Shown here piece by piece: positions 1-9,189 of a stretch of 54,896 nt of DNA. This DNA comes from an uncultured Pseudoxanthomonas sp. (GTDB lineage Bacteria > Pseudomonadota > Gammaproteobacteria > Xanthomonadales > Xanthomonadaceae), in NCBI RefSeq assembly GCF_946886695.1, contig NZ_CAMPJD010000027.1, positions 1 through 54,896 of the forward strand. The letters run 5' to 3'. Every line of letters starts with the position of its first letter. Position 1 is the stretch's first letter. The notes below the pieces were generated by a model. That model was given only the letters and a program-made list of their open reading frames with translations, was not told where the DNA came from and searched no databases. The translations under genes and the position numbers were made by a program.

Positions 1-192
1 TCCACCATCGCTTTCCTGGTGCTGGCCCTGGGCCTGACCTTCGCCTGGGTGGCGGCGGGGGCGGTGTTGGATCGTCGGGGAGGTTCGACATCGCGGGTTC
101 CTGCGTCGTGGGATGCCGGTGGGACGCCCGGGCGCCGGATTTATTCCCCGTGCTGCGCGGGGACGTCCGGATGGGGGCGCGAGAGGGAATAA
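1..192 (+). CDS. C-terminal end of a putative membrane protein (partial)
   Basis: Frame 1 is open from the window edge to a TAA at 190-192. It begins with a strongly hydrophobic stretch (roughly residues 3-23, ending AGAVLDRRG) that looks like a transmembrane helix, followed by a polar Arg/Gly-rich tail. Of the other two forward frames, one stops within 40 bases and the other shows no hydrophobic segment. The gene starts outside the window and the family cannot be recognised. The stop codon lies inside the proposed ECF promoter of the next gene. It could also be a chance open frame in GC-rich DNA, so confidence is modest. Confidence 0.35.
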   Translation, partial: STIAFLVLALGLTFAWVAAGAVLDRRGGSTSRVPASWDAGGTPGRRIYSPCCAGTSGWGRERE

Positions 193-210
193 TCCGGGCG
201 TTGGTGCGTC
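186..210 (+). promoter_or_regulatory. Putative autoregulatory ECF sigma promoter
   Basis: GGAATAA (186-192) resembles the GGAAC-type -35 of ECF sigma factors, and CGTC (207-210) resembles their -10. The gap between GGAAT and GTC is 17 bases, the usual ECF spacing. The pair lies about 29 nt upstream of the preferred sigma-factor start at 239, which fits autoregulation by the encoded sigma factor. This is motif evidence only. Confidence 0.5.
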
Positions 211-238
211 CTATCGACACGCGCCCAATGGCCTGACC

Positions 239-763
239 ATGCCTGCCCGACCCCCCCCGCTGGATGACGAGACCCTGCACGCGCTGATCCCGCGCCTGCG
301 CCGGTTCGCGCGCTCGCTGGCGTCCGATGCGGCGGCCGCCGATGATCTGGTCCAGACCACGCTGGAGCGCGCGCTGACGCGTGGTGCCGACATGCGCGAA
401 CCCGCGGCGCTGCAGGCCTGGCTGTTCTCGGTGCTGTACCGCGCCTTCGTCGACGAACATCGGCGCGCGGTACGCTGGAAGCGCATCGCACGGTTGTTCT
501 CGGCCGAAGATGAAGCATCGCCGCCCCCACCTGACCGGGTGTTCGACGCGCGCACCTCATTGGCAGGCTTCGCCAGCCTGACGCCCGAGCAACGCGCGCT
601 GCTGATGCTGGTGAGCGTGGAAGGTCTGGCCTACCGCGAGGCCGCCGATGCGCTGGGCATCCCGGTGGGCACGGTGATGTCGCGCTTGTCGCGCGCGCGC
701 CGGGCGCTGCGCGCGATGCAGGAGGAAACGCCGCCCACGTCCGCCCTGAAGGCCTTGCGATGA
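239..763 (+). CDS. ECF-type RNA polymerase sigma factor
   Basis: A 174-residue group IV sigma-70 factor that would direct RNA polymerase to stress- or envelope-type promoters. The N-terminal half carries region 2 (about residues 14-85, including the DDLVQTTLERAL segment). The C-terminal half carries region 4 with a helix-turn-helix (LTPEQRALLMLV...YREAADALGIPVGTVMSRLSRAR). The frame stays open back to an ATG at 113, but the ATG at 239 is preferred: it puts the start just before region 2 and downstream of the GGAAT-N17-GTC promoter. The next gene overlaps its stop by four bases (ATGA) and encodes the anti-sigma factor. Its exact ECF group and signal are unknown. Confidence 0.9.
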   Translation: MPARPPPLDDETLHALIPRLRRFARSLASDAAAADDLVQTTLERALTRGADMREPAALQAWLFSVLYRAFVDEHRRAVRWKRIARLFSAEDEASPPPPDRVFDARTSLAGFASLTPEQRALLMLVSVEGLAYREAADALGIPVGTVMSRLSRARRALRAMQEETPPTSALKALR

Positions 764-1518
764 CCATCAAGACCCTGCACGACGCACCCGCGGACGACGA
801 ACTGCATGCCTACGTCGACGGCCGGCTCGATCCCGCGCGCCGTGCGGCCGTCGTGGCCTGGCTGGAGGCGAATTCCGAGCGTGCGGCGCAGGTTGAAGGC
901 TGGAAGCGCGATGCCGAACGCCTGCGTGTGCTGGCCGCGAATCCCGAGCATTGGGTGCCGAACGCGGCGCTGACACCCGCACAGGTCAGGCGCGGCCTGC
1001 AGGCCCGGCGCCGCCGGCGCATGGGCATCGCTGCGTCATGGGTGTTTGCGTTCGTCATCGGCGGCGGCGCGGGCTGGCAGATGCGCGACCTGCACCCGGC
1101 GCCGTCGAGCCTGCCCATGGCCGACGCGGTGGCCGCATACCGCCAGTTCGCCGAGGCCGATGCGCCGCCGATGGAATTCGACACGGCCCGTGCGGACGAT
1201 CTGCAGCGCTGGCTGCAGCGTCACTTCGGCGAGGCCGGACGGGTGCCCGATCTCAGCCAGGCCGGTTACCGGCTGATGGGCGGTCGTCTGCTGTCCACCG
1301 AACAGGGCGCCGCCGCGATGCTGGTTTACCAGGATGGGTCGGGCGCACGGGTGGGCTTCTATCTGCGGCCGCGAGGCCGGCTGGCGGGCGACGGCCAACG
1401 CCGCGATGGCGACCTGCTGGCGCAGTACTGGTCGCATCGCGGCACCAGCTTCGCGCTGGTCAGTGACGCCGCCGATGCCGCTGCGCGGGCGTTGCCACGT
1501 CTGCTGGAGAACGGTTGA
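760..1518 (+). CDS. Anti-sigma factor, membrane anchored
   Basis: A 252-residue protein translationally coupled to the ECF sigma gene through an ATGA overlap, so almost certainly its cognate anti-sigma factor. Residues 13-60 (DDELHAYVDGRLD...) resemble the cytosolic anti-sigma domain that binds sigma regions 2 and 4. An Arg-rich stop (RARRRRRM) precedes one transmembrane helix at about 89-107, and the remaining ~145 residues would be periplasmic. The canonical zinc-binding HxxxCxxC motif of ZAS anti-sigma factors is absent, since the N-terminal domain has no cysteines; it is therefore a zinc-free variant, as seen in many RsiW/NrsF-like sets. The periplasmic part is not recognisable, so the signal cannot be inferred. 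Confidence 0.82.
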   Translation: MTIKTLHDAPADDELHAYVDGRLDPARRAAVVAWLEANSERAAQVEGWKRDAERLRVLAANPEHWVPNAALTPAQVRRGLQARRRRRMGIAASWVFAFVIGGGAGWQMRDLHPAPSSLPMADAVAAYRQFAEADAPPMEFDTARADDLQRWLQRHFGEAGRVPDLSQAGYRLMGGRLLSTEQGAAAMLVYQDGSGARVGFYLRPRGRLAGDGQRRDGDLLAQYWSHRGTSFALVSDAADAAARALPRLLENG

Positions 1519-1557
1519 CCGACGGTGCGGCCCCGGTCGGGCCGCACCTGCTGCCAC

Positions 1558-2424
1558 TCAACGCGGCTTCACGAACCGCAGCGTCATGCGATCGCTTTCG
1601 CCGATGGCCTGGTACTTCGCGCGATCCGCTTCCGGATGGTTGTTGGACGGCGGCAGGGTCCACACGCCATTCGGGTGGTCCTTGGTGTCCTTCGGGTTGG
1701 CGTTGACCTCGCTCTTCGCGTCAAGGCGGAAGCCGGCGGCTTCGGCCAGCGCGATCACCTGCGCCTCGCTGACGTAGCCACTCTTGTCGTCGGCCGCCAC
1801 GTCCTGGTTCGCCCGGTGCTCCACCACGCCCAGCACGCCGCCGGGCTTGAGCGCGGCGAAGAAGCCCTTGAACATGCCTTCGGCCTGATTGGCGCTGCGC
1901 CAGTTGTGCACGTTGCGGAAGGTCAGCACCACGTCGGCGGAGCCTGCGGTGCCGAACACCGGCGCGGCCGGGTCGTACTTCACCGTCGTGGCCTTGCCGT
2001 ACTGCGCGGGACCCTCGGTGAACTTCTTCTGCAGGCCGTCGACGCTGCGCTGGTAGTAGTTGCGGCTCTTCTCGGAGACCGTGGCGGGGTCGACCACGGC
2101 GGCGACATACTGGCCATCGGTTTCCAGGTATGGCGCCAGGATCTCGGAGTACCAACCACCGCCGGGCGTGATCTCGACCACGGTCTTCGTCGGCGACACG
2201 CCGAAGAACGACAGCGTCTCTCTCGGATGGCGGTAGACGTCGCGCGCCACGTTCTTCGGGTCGCGCCAGTCGCCTTTCAGCGCGGCATCCAGTGCAGCGG
2301 CGTCGGCGGCAGGCAGTGCCTGCGCGGTGTCCGCGGGCTTGGCCGGCGATGCGGCGAACGATGGTTGCGATGCGGCAAGTGCGGCCACGAGCGCCAGGGA
2401 CAGTGGAACAATGCGGATCGTCAT
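1558..2424 (-). CDS. Exported class I SAM methyltransferase-like protein (COG4798 type)
   Basis: A 288-residue protein with a clear Sec signal peptide (residues 1-24, ending SFAA) followed by a Rossmann methyltransferase-like fold. The SAM-binding motif I equivalent is VVEITPGGGWYSEIL at about residues 82-96. A DVVLTFRNVHNW stretch, about 90 residues further on, is the motif IV region typical of COG4798 'predicted methyltransferases'. The combination of a secretion signal and a SAM-dependent fold is odd, because SAM is not known to be plentiful in the periplasm; this is nevertheless a recurrent architecture of the family. It is convergent with the anti-sigma gene (39 nt between stops). The substrate is unknown. 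Confidence 0.8.
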   Translation of the reverse strand: MTIRIVPLSLALVAALAASQPSFAASPAKPADTAQALPAADAAALDAALKGDWRDPKNVARDVYRHPRETLSFFGVSPTKTVVEITPGGGWYSEILAPYLETDGQYVAAVVDPATVSEKSRNYYQRSVDGLQKKFTEGPAQYGKATTVKYDPAAPVFGTAGSADVVLTFRNVHNWRSANQAEGMFKGFFAALKPGGVLGVVEHRANQDVAADDKSGYVSEAQVIALAEAAGFRLDAKSEVNANPKDTKDHPNGVWTLPPSNNHPEADRAKYQAIGESDRMTLRFVKPR

Positions 2425-2565
2425 GCGTCAGCCCTCCAGAAAGGTGCGCGGAGCCTAGCACGCAGTCTGTTCACGGGGCATCGCGGCCACCGCAGGCTCT
2501 GCACGCTTCGTCGCATCCATGCGCCTTCGCTAGACTGCAGGGGTCACTGACACCGGAAATGCCTC

Positions 2566-3594
2566 ATGGGCCACCACGGCGAAGACCGCAACACCCGCAT
2601 CGTGCTGGCCGCGCGTCCGCAGGGCGAACCGACCGCAGACGACTTCCGCCTCGAATACGCGCCGCTGCCCGTGCCCGGCGAGGGCCAGGCACTGCTGCGC
2701 AACCGCTACCTGTCGCTGGATCCTTACATGCGTGGGCGGATGAATGCCGGTCGGTCGTATGCGAAGCCGGTCGAGATCGGCGAGGTGATGGACGGCGGCA
2801 CGGTGTCGGAGGTTATCGCTTCGCGTCATCCCGACCTCCAGGTCGGCGACGTGGTGCTGGCGCACGGCGGCTGGCAGACACATGCCGTTGCCGATGGCGG
2901 GGTGCTGAAGCGCAAGCTGGATGCGCGTGCCGCGCCACTGACCACCGCGCTGGGCGTGCATGGCATGCCGGGATTCACCGCCTACGTCGGCCTGCACGAG
3001 ATCGGCAAGCCGCAGCCCGGCGAAACCGTCGTGGTCGCCGCGGCTAGCGGCCCGGTCGGTGCGACCGTGGGACAGATCGCGAAGCTGCAGGGCGCGCGTA
3101 CCGTGGGCATCGCCGGCGGCGAAGCCAAGCGCGCCTACCTGCGCGACGAGCTCGGCTTCGACGTGGCGCTGGACCATCGTGCGCCGGACTTCGCCGAGCA
3201 GCTGCGCGCCGCCTGTCCCGACGGCATCGACGTCTACTTCGAGAACGTCGGCGGCGTGGTGTTCGATGCGGTGGTGCCATTGCTCAACGACTTCGCCCGC
3301 ATCCCCGTCTGCGGACTGGTCGCGCACTACAACGACACCGCACTGCCGCCCGGTCCCGACCGCATGCCATGGCTGATGAGTCAGATCCTGACCCGCCACC
3401 TGACCGTGCGCGGCTTCATCCAGCACGACTTCATCGCGCTGTATCCACAGTTCCTGCGCGAGATGGGCGGGTGGCTGGCGGACGGAAAAATCCGTTACCG
3501 CGAGGATGTCGTGGAGGGCCTGGAGAACGCACCGCGCGCGCTGATCGGCCTGCTGCGCGGGGAGAATTTCGGCAAGGTGGTGGTGAAGCTGTAG
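2566..3594 (+). CDS. NADP-dependent oxidoreductase, MDR family (CurA/YncB type)
   Basis: A 342-residue medium-chain dehydrogenase/reductase of the zinc-independent prostaglandin-reductase/curcumin-reductase branch, which reduces the C=C bond of enones with NADPH. Supporting features are the LDPYMRGRMN signature near residue 48, a glycine-rich nucleotide loop AAASGPVGATVGQIAK at about 158-173, and NVGGVVFDAV (about 227-236). Length matches the family (about 340). There is no structural zinc Cys cluster. It is a likely cytoplasmic, single-gene unit. It is convergent with the Pat-type gene, with a REP-like inverted pair in between. The natural substrate cannot be deduced. Confidence 0.88.
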   Translation: MGHHGEDRNTRIVLAARPQGEPTADDFRLEYAPLPVPGEGQALLRNRYLSLDPYMRGRMNAGRSYAKPVEIGEVMDGGTVSEVIASRHPDLQVGDVVLAHGGWQTHAVADGGVLKRKLDARAAPLTTALGVHGMPGFTAYVGLHEIGKPQPGETVVVAAASGPVGATVGQIAKLQGARTVGIAGGEAKRAYLRDELGFDVALDHRAPDFAEQLRAACPDGIDVYFENVGGVVFDAVVPLLNDFARIPVCGLVAHYNDTALPPGPDRMPWLMSQILTRHLTVRGFIQHDFIALYPQFLREMGGWLADGKIRYREDVVEGLENAPRALIGLLRGENFGKVVVKL

Positions 3595-3600
3595 AGCACC

Positions 3601-3682
3601 GTCTTCCCCGTGAAAACGGGGATCCAGTGCCTCCGCTTTCGCCGGTACAAAGTCGCTGGGTTCCCGCATTCGCGGGAATGAC
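3601..3682. repeat. REPIN-like inverted pair, family B (GTCATCCC-type)
   Basis: Two short imperfect hairpin arms face each other: CTTCCCCGTGAAAACGGGGATCC and GGTTCCCGCATTCGCGGGAATGAC. They form the same layout as the copies at 22896, 35238 and 39457. This copy lies between convergent genes and is the most diverged of the four. Confidence 0.7.
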
Positions 3683-3688
3683 GAAAAA

Positions 3689-6394
3689 CTATGTGCTCGC
3701 CGCCACCGGCAGGCTGACATTCATCAGCGTGGGGTCGTCCGGATCCAACCTCACCTGAAAGCCCAGGCTTTCGCACATCGCCAGCATGGTGCGGTTCTCG
3801 CGCAGCACCTGGCCTTCGATGAGTTTCAGGCCTTGCCACTGCGCGTACTCGATCATGATCTGCATGAGTTTCCAGCCGATGCCGTGACCCTTGAGGTCCG
3901 AGCGCACCAGGATGCCGTATTCGCCTTTCTCGTAGTTCGCGTCGGCGTGCAGGCGAACTGCGCCGAGCATCTCGTGCGTATCCGGATGCACCGCGACCAG
4001 TGCGATCGAGCGTGCATAGTCCAGCTGGGTCAGGCGCGCGATGAATTCGTGACTGAAGTAGCGCACGGACTGGAAGAAGCGCAGGCGCAGGTCTTCGTCG
4101 GTCACGTGGGTGAAGAACTCGCGGAACATCGCGTCGTCTTCCGGCCGTACCGGGCGCACCAGCGCCGGCCTGCCATCGGCGAGGTCGATGGTCCGCTCCC
4201 ATTCCTTCGGATACGGGAAGATCGCGAAGCGCGGATGGCCACGGCCCTTGTGCAGCGCGCGTCCGCGCGCAAGCGCGATGCGCGCGTCCACGGCCACCAC
4301 GCCATCGCGGTCCGCCAGCAGCGGGTTGATGTCGAGTTGCTGGATCTCGGGGATATCGGCGGTCAGCTGCGCCAGTTTCACCAGTACCAGTGCCACCGCA
4401 CGTTCATCGGCGGCTGGCACGTCGCGGTAGGCCTTCAGCACGCGCGAGACCCGCGTGCGTGCGATCAGCTCGTGCGCCAGACGCAGGTCCAGCGGCGGCA
4501 GGGCGACGGCCTGGTCGTTGATCACTTCCACGGCGGTGCCGCCACGGCCGAACGCGATCACCGGACCGAATACGGGATCATCGGCGATCCCGGCGATCAG
4601 CTCGCGTGCCTTGGGCCGCAACACCGTCGGTTGTACCAGCACGCCTTCGATGCGTGCCTCGGGCCGGCGCTCGCGTGCGCGCTGCAGGATGTTGGTCGTG
4701 GCTTCGCGCACGGCATTGGCGTTCGGCAGGTTCAGACGGACGCCATCGACGTCCGACTTGTGCGGGATATCGGGCGACAGGATCTTCACCGCCACCGTCG
4801 CACCTTCTGCCAGCAGCGGCGCTGCGATGCGGGCGGCATCCTCTGCGTCGATGGCCCGCCACAGTGGCGCCATCGGGATGCCGTACGCCGCGAGCAGCTG
4901 CGTGGTGGCCAGTGGATCCAGCCAGGTCTGGCCGGCATCCAACGCAGCATCGACCAGCGTGCGCGCGGTGGCCACGTCGGGACTGAAGTCTTCCGGCAGG
5001 CTGGGCGGCGTCTCCATCAGCGCGGCCTGCACCTCGCGGTGGCGGACCAGGTGCATGAAGCCGGCCACGGCGTCGGACTCGTTCGGATAGCGCGGCACCT
5101 GCGCGGCGTCGAGGACGGCTTCGGCCTGCGGGTCGTTGCCCAGCCATACGGTGAAGACCGGTTTGCGCGCCCCCTGTGCCGGCCGCTGCGAGAGCACGCG
5201 GGTGACCGCGTTGGCCGCCTCCGACGACGAGGACAGCACGGTCGGCACGTTGACTGCCAGCAATGCATCGTTGCCGGGATCGGCGAGCAGGGCTTCGATC
5301 GTGGCGGCGTAACGGTCCGCATCGATGTCGGTCAGCAGGTCGACCGGATTGGTACGCGACCAGCCGACGGGCAGGATGCGATCCAGTGCCTCGCGCGTGG
5401 CGTCGGAAAGCGTGGCCAGCGTGCCGCCCTGCTCGTACAGGTGATCGACGGACAGCGCGCCCACGCCACCCCCGTTGGTCAGGATGGCGAGCCGCCGACC
5501 CTGGAACGGACGCACCTGGCCCAGCGTGCGTGCAGCGGCGAACAGTTCATGCAGCGAGCGCACGCGCAGCAGGCCGGCGCGACGGAACGCCGCGCCGTAG
5601 ACTGCGTTCGGGCGTGCCAGGTTCTGCGTGTGCGTGCTGCCGGCCGGCGTGACCTGCGCGCGCCCGCTGTGGCCGGATTTCACCACCACCACCGGCTTGG
5701 TGCGTGCGGCGGCGCGTGCGGCCGACATGAACTTGCGTGCGTCGCGGATGGCTTCCACGTACAGCAGGATCGCGCGCGTGCGGGTGTCCGTGGCGAAGTA
5801 GTCCAGCAGGTCGGCGAAATCCACGTCCAGCGCATCGCCCAGCGACACGACGGCGGAGAAGCCGACCGGCTGGCTCATGCTCCATTCCACCAGGCCGCCG
5901 GAGATCGCGCCCGACTGAGAAATCAGCGCGAGGTCGCCGGCCTTCGGAAAGCGGCTGGCGAGGCTGGCGTTGAGGCGCGCGTGCGGGGCGATCACGCCCA
6001 GGCAGTTCGGACCTAGCACGCGCAGACCTTTCTCGCGTGTGAGGGCTTCGAGTTGCGCGGCGGGCGAACCGGGGCCGCTGCCCATCGCGGCGGTCAGCAC
6101 CACGACGGCGCCGGCCCCCTTTTCCGCCGCTTCCGTCGCCAGCTGCGGCACGGTCGCCGCTGGCGTGGCGATCACCACCAGGTCCGGCGTCCACGGCAGG
6201 TCGCGCAGATGCCGCACGGTCGCAACACCGTCCATCGGGGTCGGGTGTTTGTTCACCAGCCCGATCTGGCCCTCGAAGCCACCAGCGCGCAGGTTCTCGA
6301 TCACCGCACGACCCACCGACCGCGGCCGTGACTGGCTGCCCACTACCGCCACGGCACGCGGCCGGAAGATCGAATCGAGACGGTAGGTGCTCAT
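3689..6394 (-). CDS. Pat/YfiQ-type protein: CoA-ligase-like plus GNAT lysine acetyltransferase
   Basis: A 901-residue multidomain protein like Salmonella Pat (886 aa), which acetylates lysines of metabolic enzymes such as acetyl-CoA synthetase. Domains in order: CoA-binding Rossmann domain (about 8-100), succinyl-CoA-ligase-like domains (about 140-460, GPNCLGVI and ALISQSGAISGG signatures), ATP-grasp-like domain (about 490-700) and a C-terminal GNAT acetyltransferase (about 735-890). The open frame continues ten codons further upstream, but ATG at 6394 starts the conserved MSTYRLDSIFRPRAVAVVG beginning. In this family the ligase part is normally catalytically inactive and senses ligands. It lies beside aceK and near icd, so a link to control of central carbon flux is a reasonable inference, not proven. 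Confidence 0.88.
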   Translation of the reverse strand: MSTYRLDSIFRPRAVAVVGSQSRPRSVGRAVIENLRAGGFEGQIGLVNKHPTPMDGVATVRHLRDLPWTPDLVVIATPAATVPQLATEAAEKGAGAVVVLTAAMGSGPGSPAAQLEALTREKGLRVLGPNCLGVIAPHARLNASLASRFPKAGDLALISQSGAISGGLVEWSMSQPVGFSAVVSLGDALDVDFADLLDYFATDTRTRAILLYVEAIRDARKFMSAARAAARTKPVVVVKSGHSGRAQVTPAGSTHTQNLARPNAVYGAAFRRAGLLRVRSLHELFAAARTLGQVRPFQGRRLAILTNGGGVGALSVDHLYEQGGTLATLSDATREALDRILPVGWSRTNPVDLLTDIDADRYAATIEALLADPGNDALLAVNVPTVLSSSSEAANAVTRVLSQRPAQGARKPVFTVWLGNDPQAEAVLDAAQVPRYPNESDAVAGFMHLVRHREVQAALMETPPSLPEDFSPDVATARTLVDAALDAGQTWLDPLATTQLLAAYGIPMAPLWRAIDAEDAARIAAPLLAEGATVAVKILSPDIPHKSDVDGVRLNLPNANAVREATTNILQRARERRPEARIEGVLVQPTVLRPKARELIAGIADDPVFGPVIAFGRGGTAVEVINDQAVALPPLDLRLAHELIARTRVSRVLKAYRDVPAADERAVALVLVKLAQLTADIPEIQQLDINPLLADRDGVVAVDARIALARGRALHKGRGHPRFAIFPYPKEWERTIDLADGRPALVRPVRPEDDAMFREFFTHVTDEDLRLRFFQSVRYFSHEFIARLTQLDYARSIALVAVHPDTHEMLGAVRLHADANYEKGEYGILVRSDLKGHGIGWKLMQIMIEYAQWQGLKLIEGQVLRENRTMLAMCESLGFQVRLDPDDPTLMNVSLPVAAST

Positions 6395-6461
6395 GGCAGG
6401 ACAGCGTTCTCCGGATGCCGGCAAGGGTAGCGCGATGCGTGTTGAGTCCGCATGCGCGTGG

Positions 6462-8171
6462 TCACGCCAACTTCAACGCATCCGGGTAAGGCGCAGTATC
6501 CGGGTAGTCGCCGTCGGCGAGGTGCGACTGGAGGTCGCGCCACCAGGCGGGACGGAACAGGTCGCCGTGCGCGGCCTTCAAGGCCTTCGCCTGCAGTTCG
6601 GGCAGGCCCAGGAATTGCGGGAAGCGCTCGGGGAACACGTCGCCCGCGTCCACGTGGAACCAGGGACTGTCTGCCATCTGTTCCTCGTACGTGGCCGGTT
6701 GCGGCCAGTCGCGGAACCGGCAGTCGGTGAGCAGGCGGAGTTCGTCGTAGTCGTAGAACACGACGCGGCCGTGGCGCGACACGCCGAAGTTCTTCAGCAG
6801 CATGTCGCCGGGGAAGATGTTGTTGCGCGCCATGTCCTTGATCGCCTGCCCGTAGTCGAGCGCGGCGGCGCGTGCGGCTTCGGCCTTCTGCTCGCGCAGG
6901 TAGAGATTGAGTGGGCGCAGCCGCCGTTGCACGTAGCAGAGGTGGATCACCAGGTCGTCGCCGTCCTCGCTGAGGCTCTGGCCGCAGCTCTCACGCAATT
7001 CCCGTAGAAGTTCAGGCGAAAACCGCTCGCGCGGGAAGCGCAGGAACCGGAACGCCTGCGTATCCAGCAGCCGGCCGACGCGGTCCAGATGGAAGACCAG
7101 GTCGTACTTGTCCTCCACGTCCTGCCGGCTCATCGCCTTGGGATAGGCGAAGCGGTCGCGGATCACCTTGAACACCAGCGGGTAGCTCGGCAGCGTGAAC
7201 ACCGCCATCACCATCCCCGGCGTGCCCTCGGCATGCACCAGCCGTTCGTCGGGATGCGCGGCGAAATGATGGAAGAACGTCCGGTAGCGCTCCGTCTTGC
7301 CCTGCTTGGCGCGGCCGAGCACGGTGTAGATCTCGTCGATCGGCTTGCCCGGCAACAGCGAACGCAGGAACACCACCGCGTCGCCGACCGTCGTCAGGTC
7401 GGCATGGAAATAGCTGCGCGAGGTGCCGAACAGGTGTGCCACGTCGCCGCGATGAGTCAGCACCGCTTCGGCCTTCAGCTGTCCGCCGTCGTTGATCAGG
7501 GCGATGACACAGGGCGAGAACCGGTGTTCGCCGAACACGCGGCCCACCAGATAGGCACGCCGTTCGCGGTAGAACACGGTGTCCAGCAGCTCGATGCCGC
7601 GTACCGGGTTCGCGCCCCAGTGCGCCAGGTCGTCCTGCAGCCGCACCGCGATCGCCGCCGCGCAGCGCGTGCGGTGCGCGTAGGGAACGTCGAAACCGTA
7701 GTCCGCCAACACGCGTGCGAAGGTGTCGGTCGGCCGCTGCTCGGACACCGCGTAGCTGTGGCGCGCGACCGGGTGGGTGATGGCGTCGGTGGGTTCGACA
7801 TCCAGCGCCACGAACTCAAGCGCCGGATCCACGCCGCGGATACGCAGGAAGCGCCGGCCGAGTGTGTTGTAGAACGTCTTGTAGAGCTCGCGGTCGATCT
7901 GTCCGGCGACCAACCTTTCGAACGCCGTACGCGCGGCGATCCACAGCGTCCGGTCATGGGCCTGTCCCAGCAGTACCGACTGCAGCCGCAGCGCGCACTC
8001 GGCGATGCACTGGTCGTACAGTTCGATGCGTTCCACCGCATCGGCACGGGTGCCCGCCCAGTCCATCGTCTCGAACCGGCCCTTCGCGCGCTGCGTGATC
8101 TCCGCGAACCGCGCGTGGTAGTCCGCGAACGCGTCGTGGATAAGGCGGGCGATGGCGTCGTCGTGGACCAT
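6462..8171 (-). CDS. aceK: Isocitrate dehydrogenase kinase/phosphatase AceK
   Basis: A 569-residue bifunctional enzyme that phosphorylates and dephosphorylates isocitrate dehydrogenase, switching flux between the TCA cycle and the glyoxylate shunt. Length equals that of E. coli AceK (578). The ATP-binding loop [13 protein letters not shown] (about 316-328) followed by the lysine in FKVIRDRF is conserved, as is the N-terminal regulatory half ([20 protein letters not shown]). It is not linked to aceA/aceB here. It sits instead between a Pat-type gene and a LysR regulator, about 2 kb from a monomeric-type icd. AceK is known to act on the dimeric Icd, so its target in this organism is an open point. 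Confidence 0.96.
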   Translation of the reverse strand: MVHDDAIARLIHDAFADYHARFAEITQRAKGRFETMDWAGTRADAVERIELYDQCIAECALRLQSVLLGQAHDRTLWIAARTAFERLVAGQIDRELYKTFYNTLGRRFLRIRGVDPALEFVALDVEPTDAITHPVARHSYAVSEQRPTDTFARVLADYGFDVPYAHRTRCAAAIAVRLQDDLAHWGANPVRGIELLDTVFYRERRAYLVGRVFGEHRFSPCVIALINDGGQLKAEAVLTHRGDVAHLFGTSRSYFHADLTTVGDAVVFLRSLLPGKPIDEIYTVLGRAKQGKTERYRTFFHHFAAHPDERLVHAEGTPGMVMAVFTLPSYPLVFKVIRDRFAYPKAMSRQDVEDKYDLVFHLDRVGRLLDTQAFRFLRFPRERFSPELLRELRESCGQSLSEDGDDLVIHLCYVQRRLRPLNLYLREQKAEAARAAALDYGQAIKDMARNNIFPGDMLLKNFGVSRHGRVVFYDYDELRLLTDCRFRDWPQPATYEEQMADSPWFHVDAGDVFPERFPQFLGLPELQAKALKAAHGDLFRPAWWRDLQSHLADGDYPDTAPYPDALKLA

Positions 8172-8201
8172 GCGCGCGATGTTAGCCGCCGTCCGCTGGA
8201 G

Positions 8202-9080
8202 TCATCGCTCCACCGCGATGCCCGCCTGTTCCAGCAACCAGCCACGTACCTTGCGGAAGCCGGGATGCGCGAGGCTGCGTTCGGGATAGACCAGGTAGTG
8301 CGCGAAGTCGGCCTGCAACCGCTTCTTCGTCAGCGTCACCAGCCGGCCCGCCTTCACCAGCGGTTCGGCCAGCGTCCAGCGCGCCAATGCCACGCCGACG
8401 CCCTGCGCTGCGGCCTGGTGCAGCGTCTCGGTGTCGTCGAACTGCGCCACGTAGCGCGCGGGCGGTTGCCCGCCGAAGTGCTCGAACCAGTCTTTCCAGC
8501 GATTGGCGGGGTCGCCGAGCAGTGGCAGCTTCGCCATCTGGTCCGGCGCCGGCCTGCCGTGCTTCTTCACCAGCGCGGGACTGGCCACCGGCGTGATCCA
8601 TTCGTGGAACAGGAACTCGGCATGCACGTTCTGCCAGCGGCCGGCCCCGAGGCGCAGCGCCAGGTCCACGGGTTCGCGCTCGAAGTCGACCACGTGCGTG
8701 CTCGACTGCAGGTTGAGGCCCAGTTCCGGATGCGCGGCGAGAAAGGCGGGCAGGCGCGGTACCAGCCATGCGGTCGCCATCGACGGGATCAGGCTCAGCG
8801 TGACCGTGTGGTCGTTGCGCAAGGTCGCGCGACGCAGGGCATGGTCGATGGTATCGAGCGGGCCCGAGATCGCATCGAACAGGCGCTGTCCGTCCGGCGT
8901 CAGTTCCACACCGCGCGGTCCACGTGCGAGCAGCTTGTGGCCCAGGCGCTGCTCCAGCAGTCGCATGCGATGGCTGAGCGCGCTGACGGTGAGGTGCATG
9001 GCCTCGGCCGCGCGCGTCAGGTTGCGCAGGCGGGCAGCGGTGACGAAGGCGTCCACCTGGTCCAGCGGCAGCCGGCTCAT
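8202..9080 (-). CDS. LysR-family transcriptional regulator (GcvA-like)
   Basis: A 292-residue LysR regulator. The N-terminal winged helix-turn-helix spans about residues 5-65 (LDQVDAFVTAARLRNLTRAAEAMHLTVSALSHRMRLLEQRLG). A substrate-binding-type effector domain follows (about 90-285, with the HEWITPVASPALVKKHG stretch seen in GcvA/AmpR-like members). It is transcribed 30 nt upstream of aceK and divergently from the small ORF at 9190, with about 109 nt shared between the starts. Classical LysR logic would make that divergent gap its autoregulatory operator. The effector is unknown. Confidence 0.92.
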   Translation of the reverse strand: MSRLPLDQVDAFVTAARLRNLTRAAEAMHLTVSALSHRMRLLEQRLGHKLLARGPRGVELTPDGQRLFDAISGPLDTIDHALRRATLRNDHTVTLSLIPSMATAWLVPRLPAFLAAHPELGLNLQSSTHVVDFEREPVDLALRLGAGRWQNVHAEFLFHEWITPVASPALVKKHGRPAPDQMAKLPLLGDPANRWKDWFEHFGGQPPARYVAQFDDTETLHQAAAQGVGVALARWTLAEPLVKAGRLVTLTKKRLQADFAHYLVYPERSLAHPGFRKVRGWLLEQAGIAVER

Positions 9081-9189
9081 CTTGAATCCACCTCAAGGCT
9101 GGGTTGCGGAGGTTTCGCTTTTTCAGTGCCGATGATGCGCCTAGCTTGGTAGTCCTTCAAGCCGGAAGCCGGCGCCACGGAGCAGTCCC

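Noticed and set aside
1525..2550. 341-codon open frame opposite the exported methyltransferase-like gene
   Set aside because: Antisense shadow; the minus-strand product has a signal peptide and a SAM fold.
3833..6016. 727-codon open frame opposite the Pat-type gene
   Set aside because: Same reasons: it mirrors the real gene and lacks recognisable domains.
7089..9152. 687-codon open frame on the plus strand across aceK and the LysR gene
   Set aside because: It crosses two genes and their gap, with no motif or RBS; a shadow of the opposite strand.
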